Assembly (NCBI GenBank): GCA_035633215.1 | Contig: DASQFI010000045.1 | Coordinates: 1 to 64,000 of the forward strand | Reading direction: 5' to 3' | DNA from: DASQFI01 sp035633215 | Lineage (GTDB): Bacteria > Acidobacteriota > Vicinamibacteria > Vicinamibacterales > SCN-69-37 | DNA: 64,000 bases | Shown here: one piece after another, positions 39,424 to 48,344 of the stretch | Numbering within the stretch: the first letter of the stretch is position 1 | Layout of the letters: the number at the start of each line of letters is the position of its first letter | Translations under genes and position numbers: made by a program | Notes under the pieces: generated by a model | What the model saw: the letters and a program-made list of their open reading frames with translations, nothing else | The model's database searches: none | Told to the model about the DNA's origin: nothing

Positions 39424-40965
39424 TCATATGACGATCTTCGCGATGGTGAGGAACTCCTGCTCGGTGATGGGCCGCTCGTTGCAGCGTTGCTGGGCCATCG
39501 CGGCGGCGCCGATGCTGCCGGCCAGGGCGACCATGCGCGCCGGCAGGCGGAGGCATGACGCGAGGCTGCTGAGCGCGAAGTAGGCGTCGCCGCAGCCGAT
39601 CGTGTCCACCGCGCTGATGCTGAGCGTGGGCAGCGCGAAGCGTTCGTCCTTGACGCGGACCATCGCGCCGTTGGCGCCGTCGGTCACCGAGAGGCCGTCG
39701 CTCCCAAGCAGCGCCGCCATGCGGTCGACGAGATCCGGCAGCGCGCGGCCCTGCTCGTGGAGGCAGAGCTCGGCCTCCGTGCGGTTCAGGCTGTAGTAAT
39801 CGGCGCCGACGTATTTCGTCGGCAGGTTGTAGCCGTAGTTGCTCGAGTTGACCTGAGCCATCGCCGAGACGAACGCGCGCCGGTGCCGGGCGATTTCGCG
39901 GTTGATGGCCGACGTCTCGAGCAGTCCGTGGCCGAAGTCGGCGACGATGACGAGGTCGTAGTCGTCGAAATTCGGCAGCGCGTCGCGGCTGACGCCGCTG
40001 AGCCTGAGCTGTTTGGCTTCGAAGAGGGGATACCCGGTGTCCTTGTCCACGAAGCGCGTCTTGACCAGCGGACTGTCGGCAAGCGGCGTGACGGTGACGT
40101 TCCGCGGCACGTCCGCCTTCGTCAGGCCGTTCGTGAAGCAGTGCAGGCTCTTGACGAAGCTCGAGAGGTGCAGCGCGACGATGCCCGTGCCGCCGATCTG
40201 CCGCATACGCGCCGTCTCGAGCCCGGCGACGCAGCGCGATTTCTGCGAGATGTTCGTGACCTCGACGTCCACCCACTCGTCGATGATCGTCTCGCCGAGC
40301 AGGCAGACCCGGAGCCCGGCCGCGCCCGCGAGAAACGCCTTGACATCCTCGAGCGTGAACCCGAGGGCCGCGACGTCGCGAAACATCACGCGGTCGTTGC
40401 GGAGCAACGGGTTCTCCTGGACGGCCTCCGACGACGACAGCAGGAAATGCGAGAGCTTGGTCGAGGAAAACGTCTCGCCCGACGTGAAGTGAATGCGCCC
40501 GCCGTAGCTTTCGACGAGCTCCTTCTCGTGCGAGATGTTCGAGCTCTTGTCGAGCAGCAGGTTCGAATACTCCGGCCCCTTGATGTAGATGTCCGGCCGG
40601 AGTGCTTCGATGGCGGCGATGGCCGACGGCTCGTCCACGATCGCGACGTAGTCGACGATCTCGAGCGACGCGACGTGCCGCGCGCGGTAGTCCTCGTTGA
40701 ACGAGACCGACCGCTTTTTCTTGATGTGCCGATCAGCCGTCACTGTGACCACGAGCATGTCGCCGAGCGCGCGGGCCTCGTCGAAGTGGATCAAGTGTCC
40801 CATGTGCACCAGGTCGAATGCGCCATGGCAGAGCACGATGGTCCGATCGCGAAACTGCTCGCGCACGGTCGCCAGCTCGGCGACGGGGACGATCTTTCGC
40901 CGCCGGCCGCCGAACGGACCCGTCAGGGGCGCCGTCGGACGCGTGCGACGATCGGGCTTACTCAT
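39424..40965 (-). CDS. HldE-like bifunctional nucleotidyltransferase-PfkB kinase, reversed domain order
   Basis: A 513-residue fusion. The N-terminal nucleotidyltransferase has LCHGAFDLVHMGHL with HxGH at residues 54-57, YIKGPEYS and the TFSSTKLSHFLL end motif. The C-terminal PfkB/ribokinase domain (about 205-513) has VCLLGETIIDEWVDVE, GGTGIVALHL and the catalytic VDTIGCGDAYFAL. E. coli HldE has the opposite order, kinase first. Together the domains would phosphorylate a heptose-7-phosphate-like sugar at O1 and activate it as an ADP- or other NDP-sugar. An anomeric phosphatase (GmhB) gene was not seen nearby. The gene overlaps the upstream GT2 gene by 8 bp. Confidence 0.85.
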   Translation of the reverse strand: MSKPDRRTRPTAPLTGPFGGRRRKIVPVAELATVREQFRDRTIVLCHGAFDLVHMGHLIHFDEARALGDMLVVTVTADRHIKKKRSVSFNEDYRARHVASLEIVDYVAIVDEPSAIAAIEALRPDIYIKGPEYSNLLLDKSSNISHEKELVESYGGRIHFTSGETFSSTKLSHFLLSSSEAVQENPLLRNDRVMFRDVAALGFTLEDVKAFLAGAAGLRVCLLGETIIDEWVDVEVTNISQKSRCVAGLETARMRQIGGTGIVALHLSSFVKSLHCFTNGLTKADVPRNVTVTPLADSPLVKTRFVDKDTGYPLFEAKQLRLSGVSRDALPNFDDYDLVIVADFGHGLLETSAINREIARHRRAFVSAMAQVNSSNYGYNLPTKYVGADYYSLNRTEAELCLHEQGRALPDLVDRMAALLGSDGLSVTDGANGAMVRVKDERFALPTLSISAVDTIGCGDAYFALSSLASCLRLPARMVALAGSIGAAAMAQQRCNERPITEQEFLTIAKIVI

Positions 40966-41674
40966 GCCGCCTCCATTCGAGCCCCACGAGCCGCTTGAGT
41001 GTGTTGAACACGTCCACGAAGTTCTTCATCCGGAACGCCTTGCTCTCGCCTTTCTCGCGCTCGATGAGATCCATCGGCACCTCGACGTAGGTCTTCGTGA
41101 GGCGCAGCGCCTTCACGAGCACCTCGGCCTGAAAGCCATAGCCACGGGATTCAATGTGCAAGCTCTTGAGGATGGGCGCCTGGTGAATCTGCAGCCCATT
41201 GTAGTACCGCAACCGGCGCCACGTGATCAGATTGACGAGCAGGGTGAAGGTCTTCGAAATGACCGTCCGGGCCCATGTGCGCGACTTCAGCATGTCGCGC
41301 GTGAAGCCAATAATAACATCGGCATCGCCGGTGCGACTGAAGAACTCCCGCAGGGTCGCCCAGCCCCACGCGTTGTCGCCGTGCACCATCACGATGTGCG
41401 CGAGCGCCGCCTCGTCGACGCCGCGCCGATAGGACCATCCAAACCCCATGTTCCGTTCGTTCTTGAGGAGCCGCACGGCCGGAAAGCGCACCCGCGCGCG
41501 CTCGACGATCGCCGCCGTTTCATCCCGGCTGCCGTCGTCAATGACCAGAATCTCGTGCCGGAGCGAGAGCGGCTCGAACGCGGTGGCCACGTTTTCGAGT
41601 GTCGCCATGATGTTCTCGGCCTCGTTGTAGGCCGGGATGATGACGGACAGGGATCGATCCACGTTTGGAGTCAA
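40958..41674 (-). CDS. GT2 family glycosyltransferase
   Basis: A 238-residue GT-A enzyme. It has LSVIIPAYNEAENIMATLENV, ILVIDDGSRDETA, RNMGFGWSYRRGVDEA, MVHGDNAWGWATL (acidic site, replacing a strict DxD) and GLQIHQAPILKSLHIESRGYGFQAEVLVKALRLTKTYVEVPMDL. The start is TTG 41674 or GTG 41662. It is coupled to the reversed HldE-like gene, so it may transfer the sugar that gene activates, probably to a lipid carrier. Confidence 0.82.
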   Translation of the reverse strand: MTPNVDRSLSVIIPAYNEAENIMATLENVATAFEPLSLRHEILVIDDGSRDETAAIVERARVRFPAVRLLKNERNMGFGWSYRRGVDEAALAHIVMVHGDNAWGWATLREFFSRTGDADVIIGFTRDMLKSRTWARTVISKTFTLLVNLITWRRLRYYNGLQIHQAPILKSLHIESRGYGFQAEVLVKALRLTKTYVEVPMDLIEREKGESKAFRMKNFVDVFNTLKRLVGLEWRRHE

Positions 41675-41686
41675 ACGACTTGTTCA

Positions 41687-41822
41687 GGGCAAAGGGCAGA
41701 GGGCAAGGGGCAAAGGGGAGGGCAAAAGGTAGAGGTCAGGAACCTTCTGACGCTGGTCATCATTTCTTTTCCCTGTCTCCTTCGACCTCGCCTTTGCCCT
41801 CTGCCCTTTGCCCTTTGCCCTC
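41687..41822. repeat. Inverted degenerate GGGCAAA repeats
   Basis: GGGCAAAGGGCAGAGGGCAA (from 41687) recurs on the opposite strand within 41790-41822, so the two arms of 7-nt tandem units can pair over 20 bp or more. The right arm lies inside the 3' end of the flippase-like gene and encodes its last 20 residues. Confidence 0.8.
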
Positions 41823-42776
41823 CTCACGCGGTGGGCCCTCCCGCAACGCGGGAGGGCCCACCGCGTAGAGGATACCTCCGGGCAGATTGCCCACCAGGCC
41901 CAGCGCGACGAAGAGAATCGACAGCGCGAAGGCGTTCGCCTCGGGCACGCCGACGCGCGTGAAGGTCCAGACGAACGCCCATTGGCTCACGCCCAACCCA
42001 TTGAAGGTAATCGGCAGGAGCATGACGAGCAGGATGATCGGGATGAACGCGAAGTAGCTCGTGAGCGGCGCCTCGATGCCGAGGCTCCGGCCGAGGAACC
42101 AGGCCTGGAGGATGCGCAGGACCTGGACGGCAACGGACGCGACCAGCACGCCGGCCAGGATGTGATGCGCCGCGCGATACGCCTGGAGGGCGTCGAGCAG
42201 CTTGCCGATGTGATTCTGGAGACGCCCGGCCGGCAGACGCGCGACGGCGCGGCGCACGACCTCGTCGACGCGGACGCTGAAGACGAACAGCAGCGCGATC
42301 AGACACCCCGCCGACGCCGCGGCGAACGCCCATGCGATCGCCGGCTCGCGCAGGACGTAGGGCGCGAGCGCGACGCCCGCGACCGCGCTCACGAGAATCG
42401 ACGCGACCCCGAGCAGCCGATCGAGAAGCACGGAGGCGAGCGCCTGTGCGGTCGGCGCGCCCGCGCGCGCCAGGCTCCAGGTGCGGACCGCGTCACTGCC
42501 AATGCTCTGGACCAGGAAGGTGCCCAGGAACGTGCTCACGAAGAAGATCCGCAGGAGCTCGGCCCGCGGCGGCCGTCGCGCGATCAGCGTGCACAGCGAG
42601 AGCCACCGATGCGCCATCAACGCACGATCGAGGAGAACGAGCAGGCACGCCACCAGCACCCAGGACCATGACGTCCGTGCGAAGGCGTCGAGGACCTGGC
42701 TGGGATTGGCTGAAACGAACGCCCAACAGGCGAGGCCGAGGGCGACGATGACTCGGAAGGCCGTGGAGAGACGCAC
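41760..42776 (-). CDS. Flippase-like integral membrane protein (UPF0104/LPG synthase TM family) 1
   Basis: A 338-residue polytopic protein. Family marks are FLGTFLVQSIGSDAVRTWSLARAG, LLDRLLGVASILVSAVAGV and LPITFNGLGVSQWAFVWTFTRVGVPEANAFALSILF, the last being the conserved GLG motif. UPF0104 proteins move lipid-linked sugars or lipids across membranes. It starts at GTG 42776, one base from the radical SAM stop. After GNLPGGILY the natural C-terminus is replaced by repeat-encoded residues (AVGPPALREGPPRE, then KGQRAEGKGEVEGDREKK). Confidence 0.78.
   Translation of the reverse strand: MRLSTAFRVIVALGLACWAFVSANPSQVLDAFARTSWSWVLVACLLVLLDRALMAHRWLSLCTLIARRPPRAELLRIFFVSTFLGTFLVQSIGSDAVRTWSLARAGAPTAQALASVLLDRLLGVASILVSAVAGVALAPYVLREPAIAWAFAAASAGCLIALLFVFSVRVDEVVRRAVARLPAGRLQNHIGKLLDALQAYRAAHHILAGVLVASVAVQVLRILQAWFLGRSLGIEAPLTSYFAFIPIILLVMLLPITFNGLGVSQWAFVWTFTRVGVPEANAFALSILFVALGLVGNLPGGILYAVGPPALREGPPREEGKGQRAEGKGEVEGDREKK
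41827..41865. repeat. 18-bp perfect hairpin within the flippase gene
   Basis: CGCGGTGGGCCCTCCCGC (41827-41844) pairs perfectly with 41848-41865 around a 3-nt loop. It encodes the non-conserved AVGPPALREGPPRE segment near the C-terminus of the flippase-like protein. Confidence 0.75.
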
Positions 42777-43940
42777 CTACCGCACGGGTTCCGGCATCGT
42801 CTCCAGATGCCGGGCGGGGTCGTGCTTGACCTTGTAGGCGCGCCGCAGGAACTTCACGTAGGGAACGACCTGCTTCATCGCGGCGACATTGACCTGGCAG
42901 GGGCTGAGACACGTCGGGCAGGTGTCGCGCTTGAGCGCCTCCCGGTGGGCGAGATTCTCCGCGGCAAAATAGAGATCCTTCGCCGAGATTTCCAGCGTGT
43001 TGCCGATCTTCTTCGAGTTCTCGCAGTAGAGCAGGTCGCCGTTCGGGTTGAGCAGCAGGCCCTGTCGCTGGAACGGGCAGGGCATCGTCCGGTGATAGCC
43101 GTTGGCGATCATGTCGGCGTAGTGCAGGTAGAGGAACGCCTGGCCGCTCAGGACCGACTCCTCGGCGACGCGATCGAGGAAGAACTTCCGCATGAACTCT
43201 TCCTCGCGCTCGCGGAACTTGATCTTCTCCTCGAGCTCGCGGTTGTGGAGCATCCCGTCGGTGAACCGCAGCATGTTGAAGACGACGTCGAGCTTCTTCG
43301 ATCGCGCCCACTTCAGGATGTTGTCGGCGTCGTCGAGGTTCGTCGCGAAGATCGTCGAGGCGAGACCGAACTGGAAGTTGGCGTGCTGCTCGGAGAGCTT
43401 CTGAAGCGCCTCGATCGTGGCCGACGCTTTCTCGAACCCGCGCTTCACGTGCCGGACCTGATCGTGCACGTCGCCGACGCCGTCGAGTGAGACGCGGATG
43501 CTCAGCGGCAGCCGTTGCTCCGCGCAGAAGGTGACGATGCGCGTGAGCATCGGAATCGCGCGCGTGGGCGTGAGTCCCGTCGTGTTGACGCCGATTTTGC
43601 GCATCCGCGGCAGCCGCCGGTGGAACAGCTCCACCATCTCGGGTAGATCGTTCCGGGTCGTCGGCTCGCCACCAGAGATGTTGAGGTTCTCGACCGCGTG
43701 CCAGAAGTCGCCCTCCATGACGCGATCGAGCTGCTCGAGCGTCATGTCCTCCTTGCGGTTGCCCCATTTCCAGTTGTTGCACATCTCGCAGCGCGCGTCG
43801 CACACCCAGGTGCAGTTGTAGATGAGCACCGTCGGGCGGATCGCCTTGAGCTTGGACAGGATCAGCGAGTTGGCCAGGTCGCGCGGGACGCCAACCGCCG
43901 ACCGGGCCAGGTAGCGGAGCGTGAAGCTGTCCTTCGACAT
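42777..43940 (-). CDS. Radical SAM/SPASM-type enzyme B
   Basis: A 387-residue enzyme. Its cluster motif CDARCEMC (Cys 47, 51, 54) is preceded by VLIYNCTWV; ISGGEPTTRNDL (GGEP) and IRVSLDGVGDVHD follow. A C-terminal SPASM-like set has MPCPFQRQG, DLLYCENSKKIGN and CPTCLSPC. It resembles enzyme A only in overall layout. It lies at the head of the minus-strand operon containing the flippase, GT2 and heptose-like genes, so its substrate may be the glycan or its lipid carrier. ATG 43940. Confidence 0.85.
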   Translation of the reverse strand: MSKDSFTLRYLARSAVGVPRDLANSLILSKLKAIRPTVLIYNCTWVCDARCEMCNNWKWGNRKEDMTLEQLDRVMEGDFWHAVENLNISGGEPTTRNDLPEMVELFHRRLPRMRKIGVNTTGLTPTRAIPMLTRIVTFCAEQRLPLSIRVSLDGVGDVHDQVRHVKRGFEKASATIEALQKLSEQHANFQFGLASTIFATNLDDADNILKWARSKKLDVVFNMLRFTDGMLHNRELEEKIKFREREEEFMRKFFLDRVAEESVLSGQAFLYLHYADMIANGYHRTMPCPFQRQGLLLNPNGDLLYCENSKKIGNTLEISAKDLYFAAENLAHREALKRDTCPTCLSPCQVNVAAMKQVVPYVKFLRRAYKVKHDPARHLETMPEPVR

Positions 43941-43968
43941 GCCGTAACCGCTATTGTACACGGCGCGA

Positions 43969-46017
43969 ATGGGTCTTCGCGTTCCCCCCGTCGCGATCCG
44001 GCTCACGATTGGCGCGCTGCTCGGCGCGTTTGCGTGGCCGGCGTTGCGCTTTCTGCTCCCGGTCGTTCCCGATTTTCCGCGTTTCGTGCTCACGTGGGCC
44101 CTGTTTACGTTCGGTCCGGGCGTGATCCTGGCGGCGTGGTTGACGCGAAACCTCGATCGGCTCTCCGGTGTGATCCTCTCGCTCGGGGTCGGCAGCGCCG
44201 CGGTCGCCGCGCTCATCGACGGGCTCGGCCACCTCGGGCTGGTGGCGATCTTCCCGTATCTGGCCACGGCGCTGTCGGGCGCGGGGATCGCCGTCTGGTG
44301 GGGCAGCGCGAGCCGTGTTACGGCGCTCTCGACGAAAGACGCGACGGCGTGCCTCGTGCTCCTCGCGCTCTGCGCCACGCTTGGGGTGCTCGTGTTCGGC
44401 AACCGGCTCGCGACGACGCACGCCGGCCTGATGCTTTACGGAGACTACGACTCCGCGGACCTGGCCTACTACGCGGCGGAGGCCTCCGAGGCGACGCATA
44501 CCGTTCCGCCCACCGCATCCTACTACTCAGGCCACAAGCTGAACGCCGCGTATTACCCGCACCTCGTGCTCGCGATGGTGCATCGTTTCGCCGACGTGCC
44601 GATCATGCCGATCTACTTCCACTACGCGTGGCCGGCGTTTCTCGCGCTCGGCGCGCTGGTCGGCTACGCACTGGTCCGGCTCCTCGCGCCGCTGCCCGTC
44701 GCGCTGCTCGCGATCGTGCTGATTCTGCTCGGCAGTGACTTCTCGTATCTGGCCGCCTGGTTCCTCCCGCACGAGACCCTGGACTGGGACTTCGTCCTCT
44801 GGCCGACGAACTTCCTGTCGCCGACGATGCACGTCCTGCACTTCAACACGTGGGGACCGTCAATGCCGGTGTTCGTGGCGGCGTTGTATGCCCTCGTCCG
44901 CGGGCTTCAGGGCCAATCATCCGGCTGGCTCGTGCTCGGCGCGTTTCTGATCGCCGTGCTCTTCGAGTTCAAGCCGTTCGCCTACATCGTCGTGATGGCC
45001 GCGCTCGGCGCGGCGCTGGTGTTCAGCGGGCACGACTGGACGGCGCGCCGGCGGCTGGCGATCGCCATCGGTGCGACGGTCCTGTTCACGGTCCCGCTGA
45101 TCCTCGATATCTTCGCGCTCGACCCAGCCGATCGCCGGTCGCAGCTCGTGATCGATTTCTTTCTGCTGCCGAAGCGGATGCTGATCAAGCTCGGCCTGGT
45201 CGAATGGTCCGAGGCGATGGTTGCGCGGCTCATGCCGTGGGCGCCCCTGCGGACGCCCCTGTTGCTGCTCGTTGCGACGGTCGTCTTTCTGGTCGTCGGC
45301 ACGGGTATCCGGTGGTTCGGCGCGCCCGGCGTCTGGCGCGCCGTGCGCGGCCGAATGGACACGGACGTGGCGGCGTGGCGCGTGCTCGGCTGGTGCGTGA
45401 TCGCCGGTCTGGGAATCCCGTTCGTGCTGACGACGCAGCCGTACGTCGACACGATCAACTTCTATCTGACCGGGCTCTACGTCATGTGGATCTTCACGGC
45501 GGCCGCGCTCGTCCGGTTCGCCCAGCGTCATGGGCCGGCCGGCCGCGCGGCCGTGGCCGTCGCCGTTCTCGCCACGCTGCCGTCGTCTGTCCATTTCCTG
45601 GCCCGGAAATGGAACGACAGCGGGCGCCCGCCGCGCGCCAGCCTGAGTCACGGTGAGCTGACCGTCGCGCAATACATGAAGACGACCGATCCCGAGACGA
45701 CGGTCCTGCTTCACGACCGGCCGCTCGCGCCGTCGCTGATGACGGTCATTTCCGAACGGCGGATCGTGCTGGGCTGGGATGTGCGGTATTCGGCCGTGGG
45801 CGGGGAGGACCGGCTCAACGACGTCAATTTCTTCTACGCCTCTGCCGATGGTGAGCCCGACGAGGCGATCGAGATCCTGCGCCGCTATCACGTGACGCAC
45901 GTGCTCGTAGGCCGTGAAGGCAATCGCGTACATCCGGCCGTGCTCGAGCGATTGACGCTTCTGATGCGTTCGGGCGACGTGTCGCTCTATGCCGTGCCGG
46001 AAGAGATCCGGCGGTAA
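43969..46017 (+). CDS. Large polytopic membrane protein, GT-C-like
   Basis: A 682-residue protein with at least ten helices and a soluble C-terminal domain. The luminal loop MLYGDYDSADLAYYAAEASEATHT carries acidic residues like those of GT-C enzymes, and SYYSGHKLNAAYYPHLVLAMVHRF follows. ATG 43969 is preferred to TTG 43954. The C-terminal part (TTVLLHDRPLAPSLMTVISER, ILRRYHVTHVLVGREGNRV) resembles the tails of other transferases here. It is divergent from the radical SAM enzyme. A glycosyltransferase role is likely but unproven. Confidence 0.65.
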   Translation: MGLRVPPVAIRLTIGALLGAFAWPALRFLLPVVPDFPRFVLTWALFTFGPGVILAAWLTRNLDRLSGVILSLGVGSAAVAALIDGLGHLGLVAIFPYLATALSGAGIAVWWGSASRVTALSTKDATACLVLLALCATLGVLVFGNRLATTHAGLMLYGDYDSADLAYYAAEASEATHTVPPTASYYSGHKLNAAYYPHLVLAMVHRFADVPIMPIYFHYAWPAFLALGALVGYALVRLLAPLPVALLAIVLILLGSDFSYLAAWFLPHETLDWDFVLWPTNFLSPTMHVLHFNTWGPSMPVFVAALYALVRGLQGQSSGWLVLGAFLIAVLFEFKPFAYIVVMAALGAALVFSGHDWTARRRLAIAIGATVLFTVPLILDIFALDPADRRSQLVIDFFLLPKRMLIKLGLVEWSEAMVARLMPWAPLRTPLLLLVATVVFLVVGTGIRWFGAPGVWRAVRGRMDTDVAAWRVLGWCVIAGLGIPFVLTTQPYVDTINFYLTGLYVMWIFTAAALVRFAQRHGPAGRAAVAVAVLATLPSSVHFLARKWNDSGRPPRASLSHGELTVAQYMKTTDPETTVLLHDRPLAPSLMTVISERRIVLGWDVRYSAVGGEDRLNDVNFFYASADGEPDEAIEILRRYHVTHVLVGREGNRVHPAVLERLTLLMRSGDVSLYAVPEEIRR

Positions 46018-46159
46018 GGCGGATACCACCCGATGATTCGCGGCGTATCGTAATGTCCTCAAACGTTGCCACAGGGCCCATCTGAAAGGGCCCAAGCTGG
46101 CCTCCACGACTGGTATGGGAGTTGCACACCTGTTCGTGAACAGATTTGGAGGCTCAGCC

Positions 46160-47020
46160 ATGATTCGAAAGCTTGCGTTCGTGACCGCAGCAGCCGTTCT
46201 CGGCGCGGCGCTCGTCAGCGCTTCAGCGGACGTCACGTTCGTGCTCAAGAACGGCGACCGCGTGTCGGGGCAGCTGGTGTACCGGCACACAGCGGACTTC
46301 ACCGTCGTCCGGGACGGTCGCGAGCAGACGTATCCGTCCGACAACATTGCGCTCATTCAGTTCACCGGGGGCGATCCCTCGAGGAACGAGCTCGAACAGC
46401 TTCCGAACGTCGACCACAACCCGAACGAGCTCGAGCGTCACGTGTTCGTGTTCCGCAACGGCAACATCATGCGGGGCAAGCTGCATGACATCGTCGACAA
46501 CTGGTTCGACTTCGACGCGCAGCAGGGCGGCCGACGCAAGCACGACCTGAGCGAGCTCGCGCGGCTCTACTTCAATCCCGCCTCAGCGCGCCGGGTCTAC
46601 AACTTCGACTCCCGCCCAAACGAGCAGTCGAGCGGGGCCGGATCGGGCGGCGAGATTCGCGTCGAGGCCAACCAGGCTTGGACATCCACCGGGATCAACG
46701 TGAACCGCGGCGAGCGCATTGCGTTCGAGGCGAGCGGCGACATCAAGATCGGTCCGAATGTCAGCGCGGGTCTCGGCGGGAATCCAGATCTGGCTCGCCG
46801 GATGAGCTATCCGGTGCGTTCGATGGCGGCGGGCGGCCTGATTGGCCGGGTCGGCAATGGCGCGCCGTTCCCGATCGGGTCGAACCGCGAAGCGATCGTC
46901 ATGCCCGCCGCCGGCGAGCTGCGACTGGGCGTCAACGACGACCGGTTCACCGACAACAGCGGCTGGTTCACCGTGCGGGTGATCCGGTCCGCCGCGGCCC
47001 CGAACCGACGGATCCGGTAG
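46160..47020 (+). CDS. Secreted protein with C-terminal LecA (PA-IL)-like lectin domain
   Basis: A 286-residue exported protein. ATG 46160 follows TGGAGG, and a signal peptide (IRKLAFVTAAAVLGAALVSASA) is clear. Residues 23 to about 140 hold two small beta-units (FVLKNGDRVSGQLVYRH and FVFRNGNIMRGKLHDIV). The last 120 residues (VEANQAWTSTGINVNRGERIAFEASGDIKIG, GGLIGRVGNGAPFPIGSN, ELRLGVNDDRFTDNSGWF) match the PA-IL/LecA-type galactose-binding fold, with the Asp/Asn Ca2+-site residues in the last motif. It may bind surface glycans. A strong terminator follows. Confidence 0.75.
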   Translation: MIRKLAFVTAAAVLGAALVSASADVTFVLKNGDRVSGQLVYRHTADFTVVRDGREQTYPSDNIALIQFTGGDPSRNELEQLPNVDHNPNELERHVFVFRNGNIMRGKLHDIVDNWFDFDAQQGGRRKHDLSELARLYFNPASARRVYNFDSRPNEQSSGAGSGGEIRVEANQAWTSTGINVNRGERIAFEASGDIKIGPNVSAGLGGNPDLARRMSYPVRSMAAGGLIGRVGNGAPFPIGSNREAIVMPAAGELRLGVNDDRFTDNSGWFTVRVIRSAAAPNRRIR

Positions 47021-47045
47021 GCTCCACGCCGGCCGACAAAAACAC

Positions 47046-47081
47046 AAAGGGCGCCTGGGCCTCGAAGCCCAGGCGCCCTTT
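47046..47081. terminator. Bidirectional intrinsic terminator
   Basis: AAAGGGCGCCTGGGC (47046-47060) pairs perfectly with GCCCAGGCGCCCTTT (47067-47081) around a 6-nt loop, giving a 15-bp stem with A and T tracts at the ends. It separates the lectin-domain gene from the convergent lipoprotein gene and should work in both directions. Confidence 0.85.
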
Positions 47082-47108
47082 CGTATGTCAGGACCCGAGG
47101 TCTTTTTC

Positions 47109-48167
47109 CTATCTGCGTGGAATTACCTCGAAGTTGCTGTATATCGCGTCTCTTCGGGTCTCCCCACGGGGGTAGCAACCGATCGAGATGCGGTGGTTCG
47201 GCGGAGCGTAGGGTTCGTCAAAGCCGTCCTCGAACCACGTCTCACCATTGATGATGATCTTGAATCCCCTGGGGTTCCAATCAAACACGAAGTGGTATTT
47301 GACGTTCTCCTGCCAGTCCGGACCCGGGTCCTGCTTCGCATCGTGGTCGCCAGGGTCGCCGTCGCCCGCGTCGCCGTTGCGCCAGATCAGCTTCATGCCT
47401 GTTCCGTCGCCGTCGGCGCGCTGCTCGAGCGTCATCTTCCAGTCCTGGTTGCGGAAGTCGTCGAACCCGTTGAAGCCCAGGGCATCGCCCATGCTCAGCC
47501 ACTTATCGTCATGCGGCTGGCCGAGACCGTCTCCGATGCCAGTCATGTCGAACTCGACGCGGCAATCCGGACAGGTCGGAATGTCATAGTCGATGCCGTC
47601 ACTTCGGGTCACGGTCTGCCACCCCTGACCGATAATGAACCGGCCGCCATGGACCTTCCCGACGCTGAAGCCTTCAGTCAGGGGATCGAACACCGCGCCG
47701 GTCACCGGGTCGAGGAAGGCCTTGAGAGCCGTCTTGAATGTTCCGACGTTGGACCATGGCCCGACCGAGTTCCGATAGGTGGCGCGAACCCGCCAATCGT
47801 GATTGGTGTCGAAGTCGAGGGCATTCGTGACCGTCAGGGATGTCGTGGATCCCGACGACGCCCCGACCTTCTGGCTCATGACAACGGTATTCCCTCGCCG
47901 GAGCTCGACCTCATAGGTCACCGGGAACGACGTGTACTTGCCGGTGACGTTCTGGAATACGAGGACGAGCGCCTCGGTGCGCTTGAGCTGCGTATTGTTG
48001 GTCGGGGATAAGAGTTGCGGCGCGTTGATCTTCAGCGTCGAGCCGTCGGGACCGGCGTCCGTGCCCGAGACGGACGGGCTCGGCGAGACCGGCGAATTCG
48101 ATCTTCCACAGGCGACCATCAGGCTCACGGTCGCTACGCTCAGTGCGAAAAGAAGCTTCTTTGGCAT
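47109..48167 (-). CDS. Lipoprotein with Fn3-like and LamG/concanavalin-like regions
   Basis: A 352-residue predicted lipoprotein (Cys 20 in LMVACG). A Ser/Pro linker is followed by a fibronectin-III-like domain (residues about 48-145: APQLLSPTNNTQL, HDWRVRATYRNSVGPWSNVGTF). A second beta-rich region (about 165-350) has FDMTGIGDGLGQPHDDKWLSMGDA, YHFVFDWNPRGFKIIINGETW and HRISIGCYPRG, resembling jelly-roll carbohydrate-binding or glycosidase folds. The function is unknown; binding of a polysaccharide is plausible. Confidence 0.65.
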   Translation of the reverse strand: MPKKLLFALSVATVSLMVACGRSNSPVSPSPSVSGTDAGPDGSTLKINAPQLLSPTNNTQLKRTEALVLVFQNVTGKYTSFPVTYEVELRRGNTVVMSQKVGASSGSTTSLTVTNALDFDTNHDWRVRATYRNSVGPWSNVGTFKTALKAFLDPVTGAVFDPLTEGFSVGKVHGGRFIIGQGWQTVTRSDGIDYDIPTCPDCRVEFDMTGIGDGLGQPHDDKWLSMGDALGFNGFDDFRNQDWKMTLEQRADGDGTGMKLIWRNGDAGDGDPGDHDAKQDPGPDWQENVKYHFVFDWNPRGFKIIINGETWFEDGFDEPYAPPNHRISIGCYPRGETRRDAIYSNFEVIPRR

Positions 48168-48344
48168 TCAGGTCAAACCTCGTTCTTGTGTTGTTTTTGT
48201 TGCACGACGAGCCGGGCATCGCACGGCAGCGCCGTATAATAACGCAGCGCCCGCCAGAAACACCCGATTGGCGTCGCAATTTGTAATGCCGATTGGGTTA
48301 TCGGCCGATAGCCCCCACAGCTTTTCATGTCAAGTGAGGTTTGA

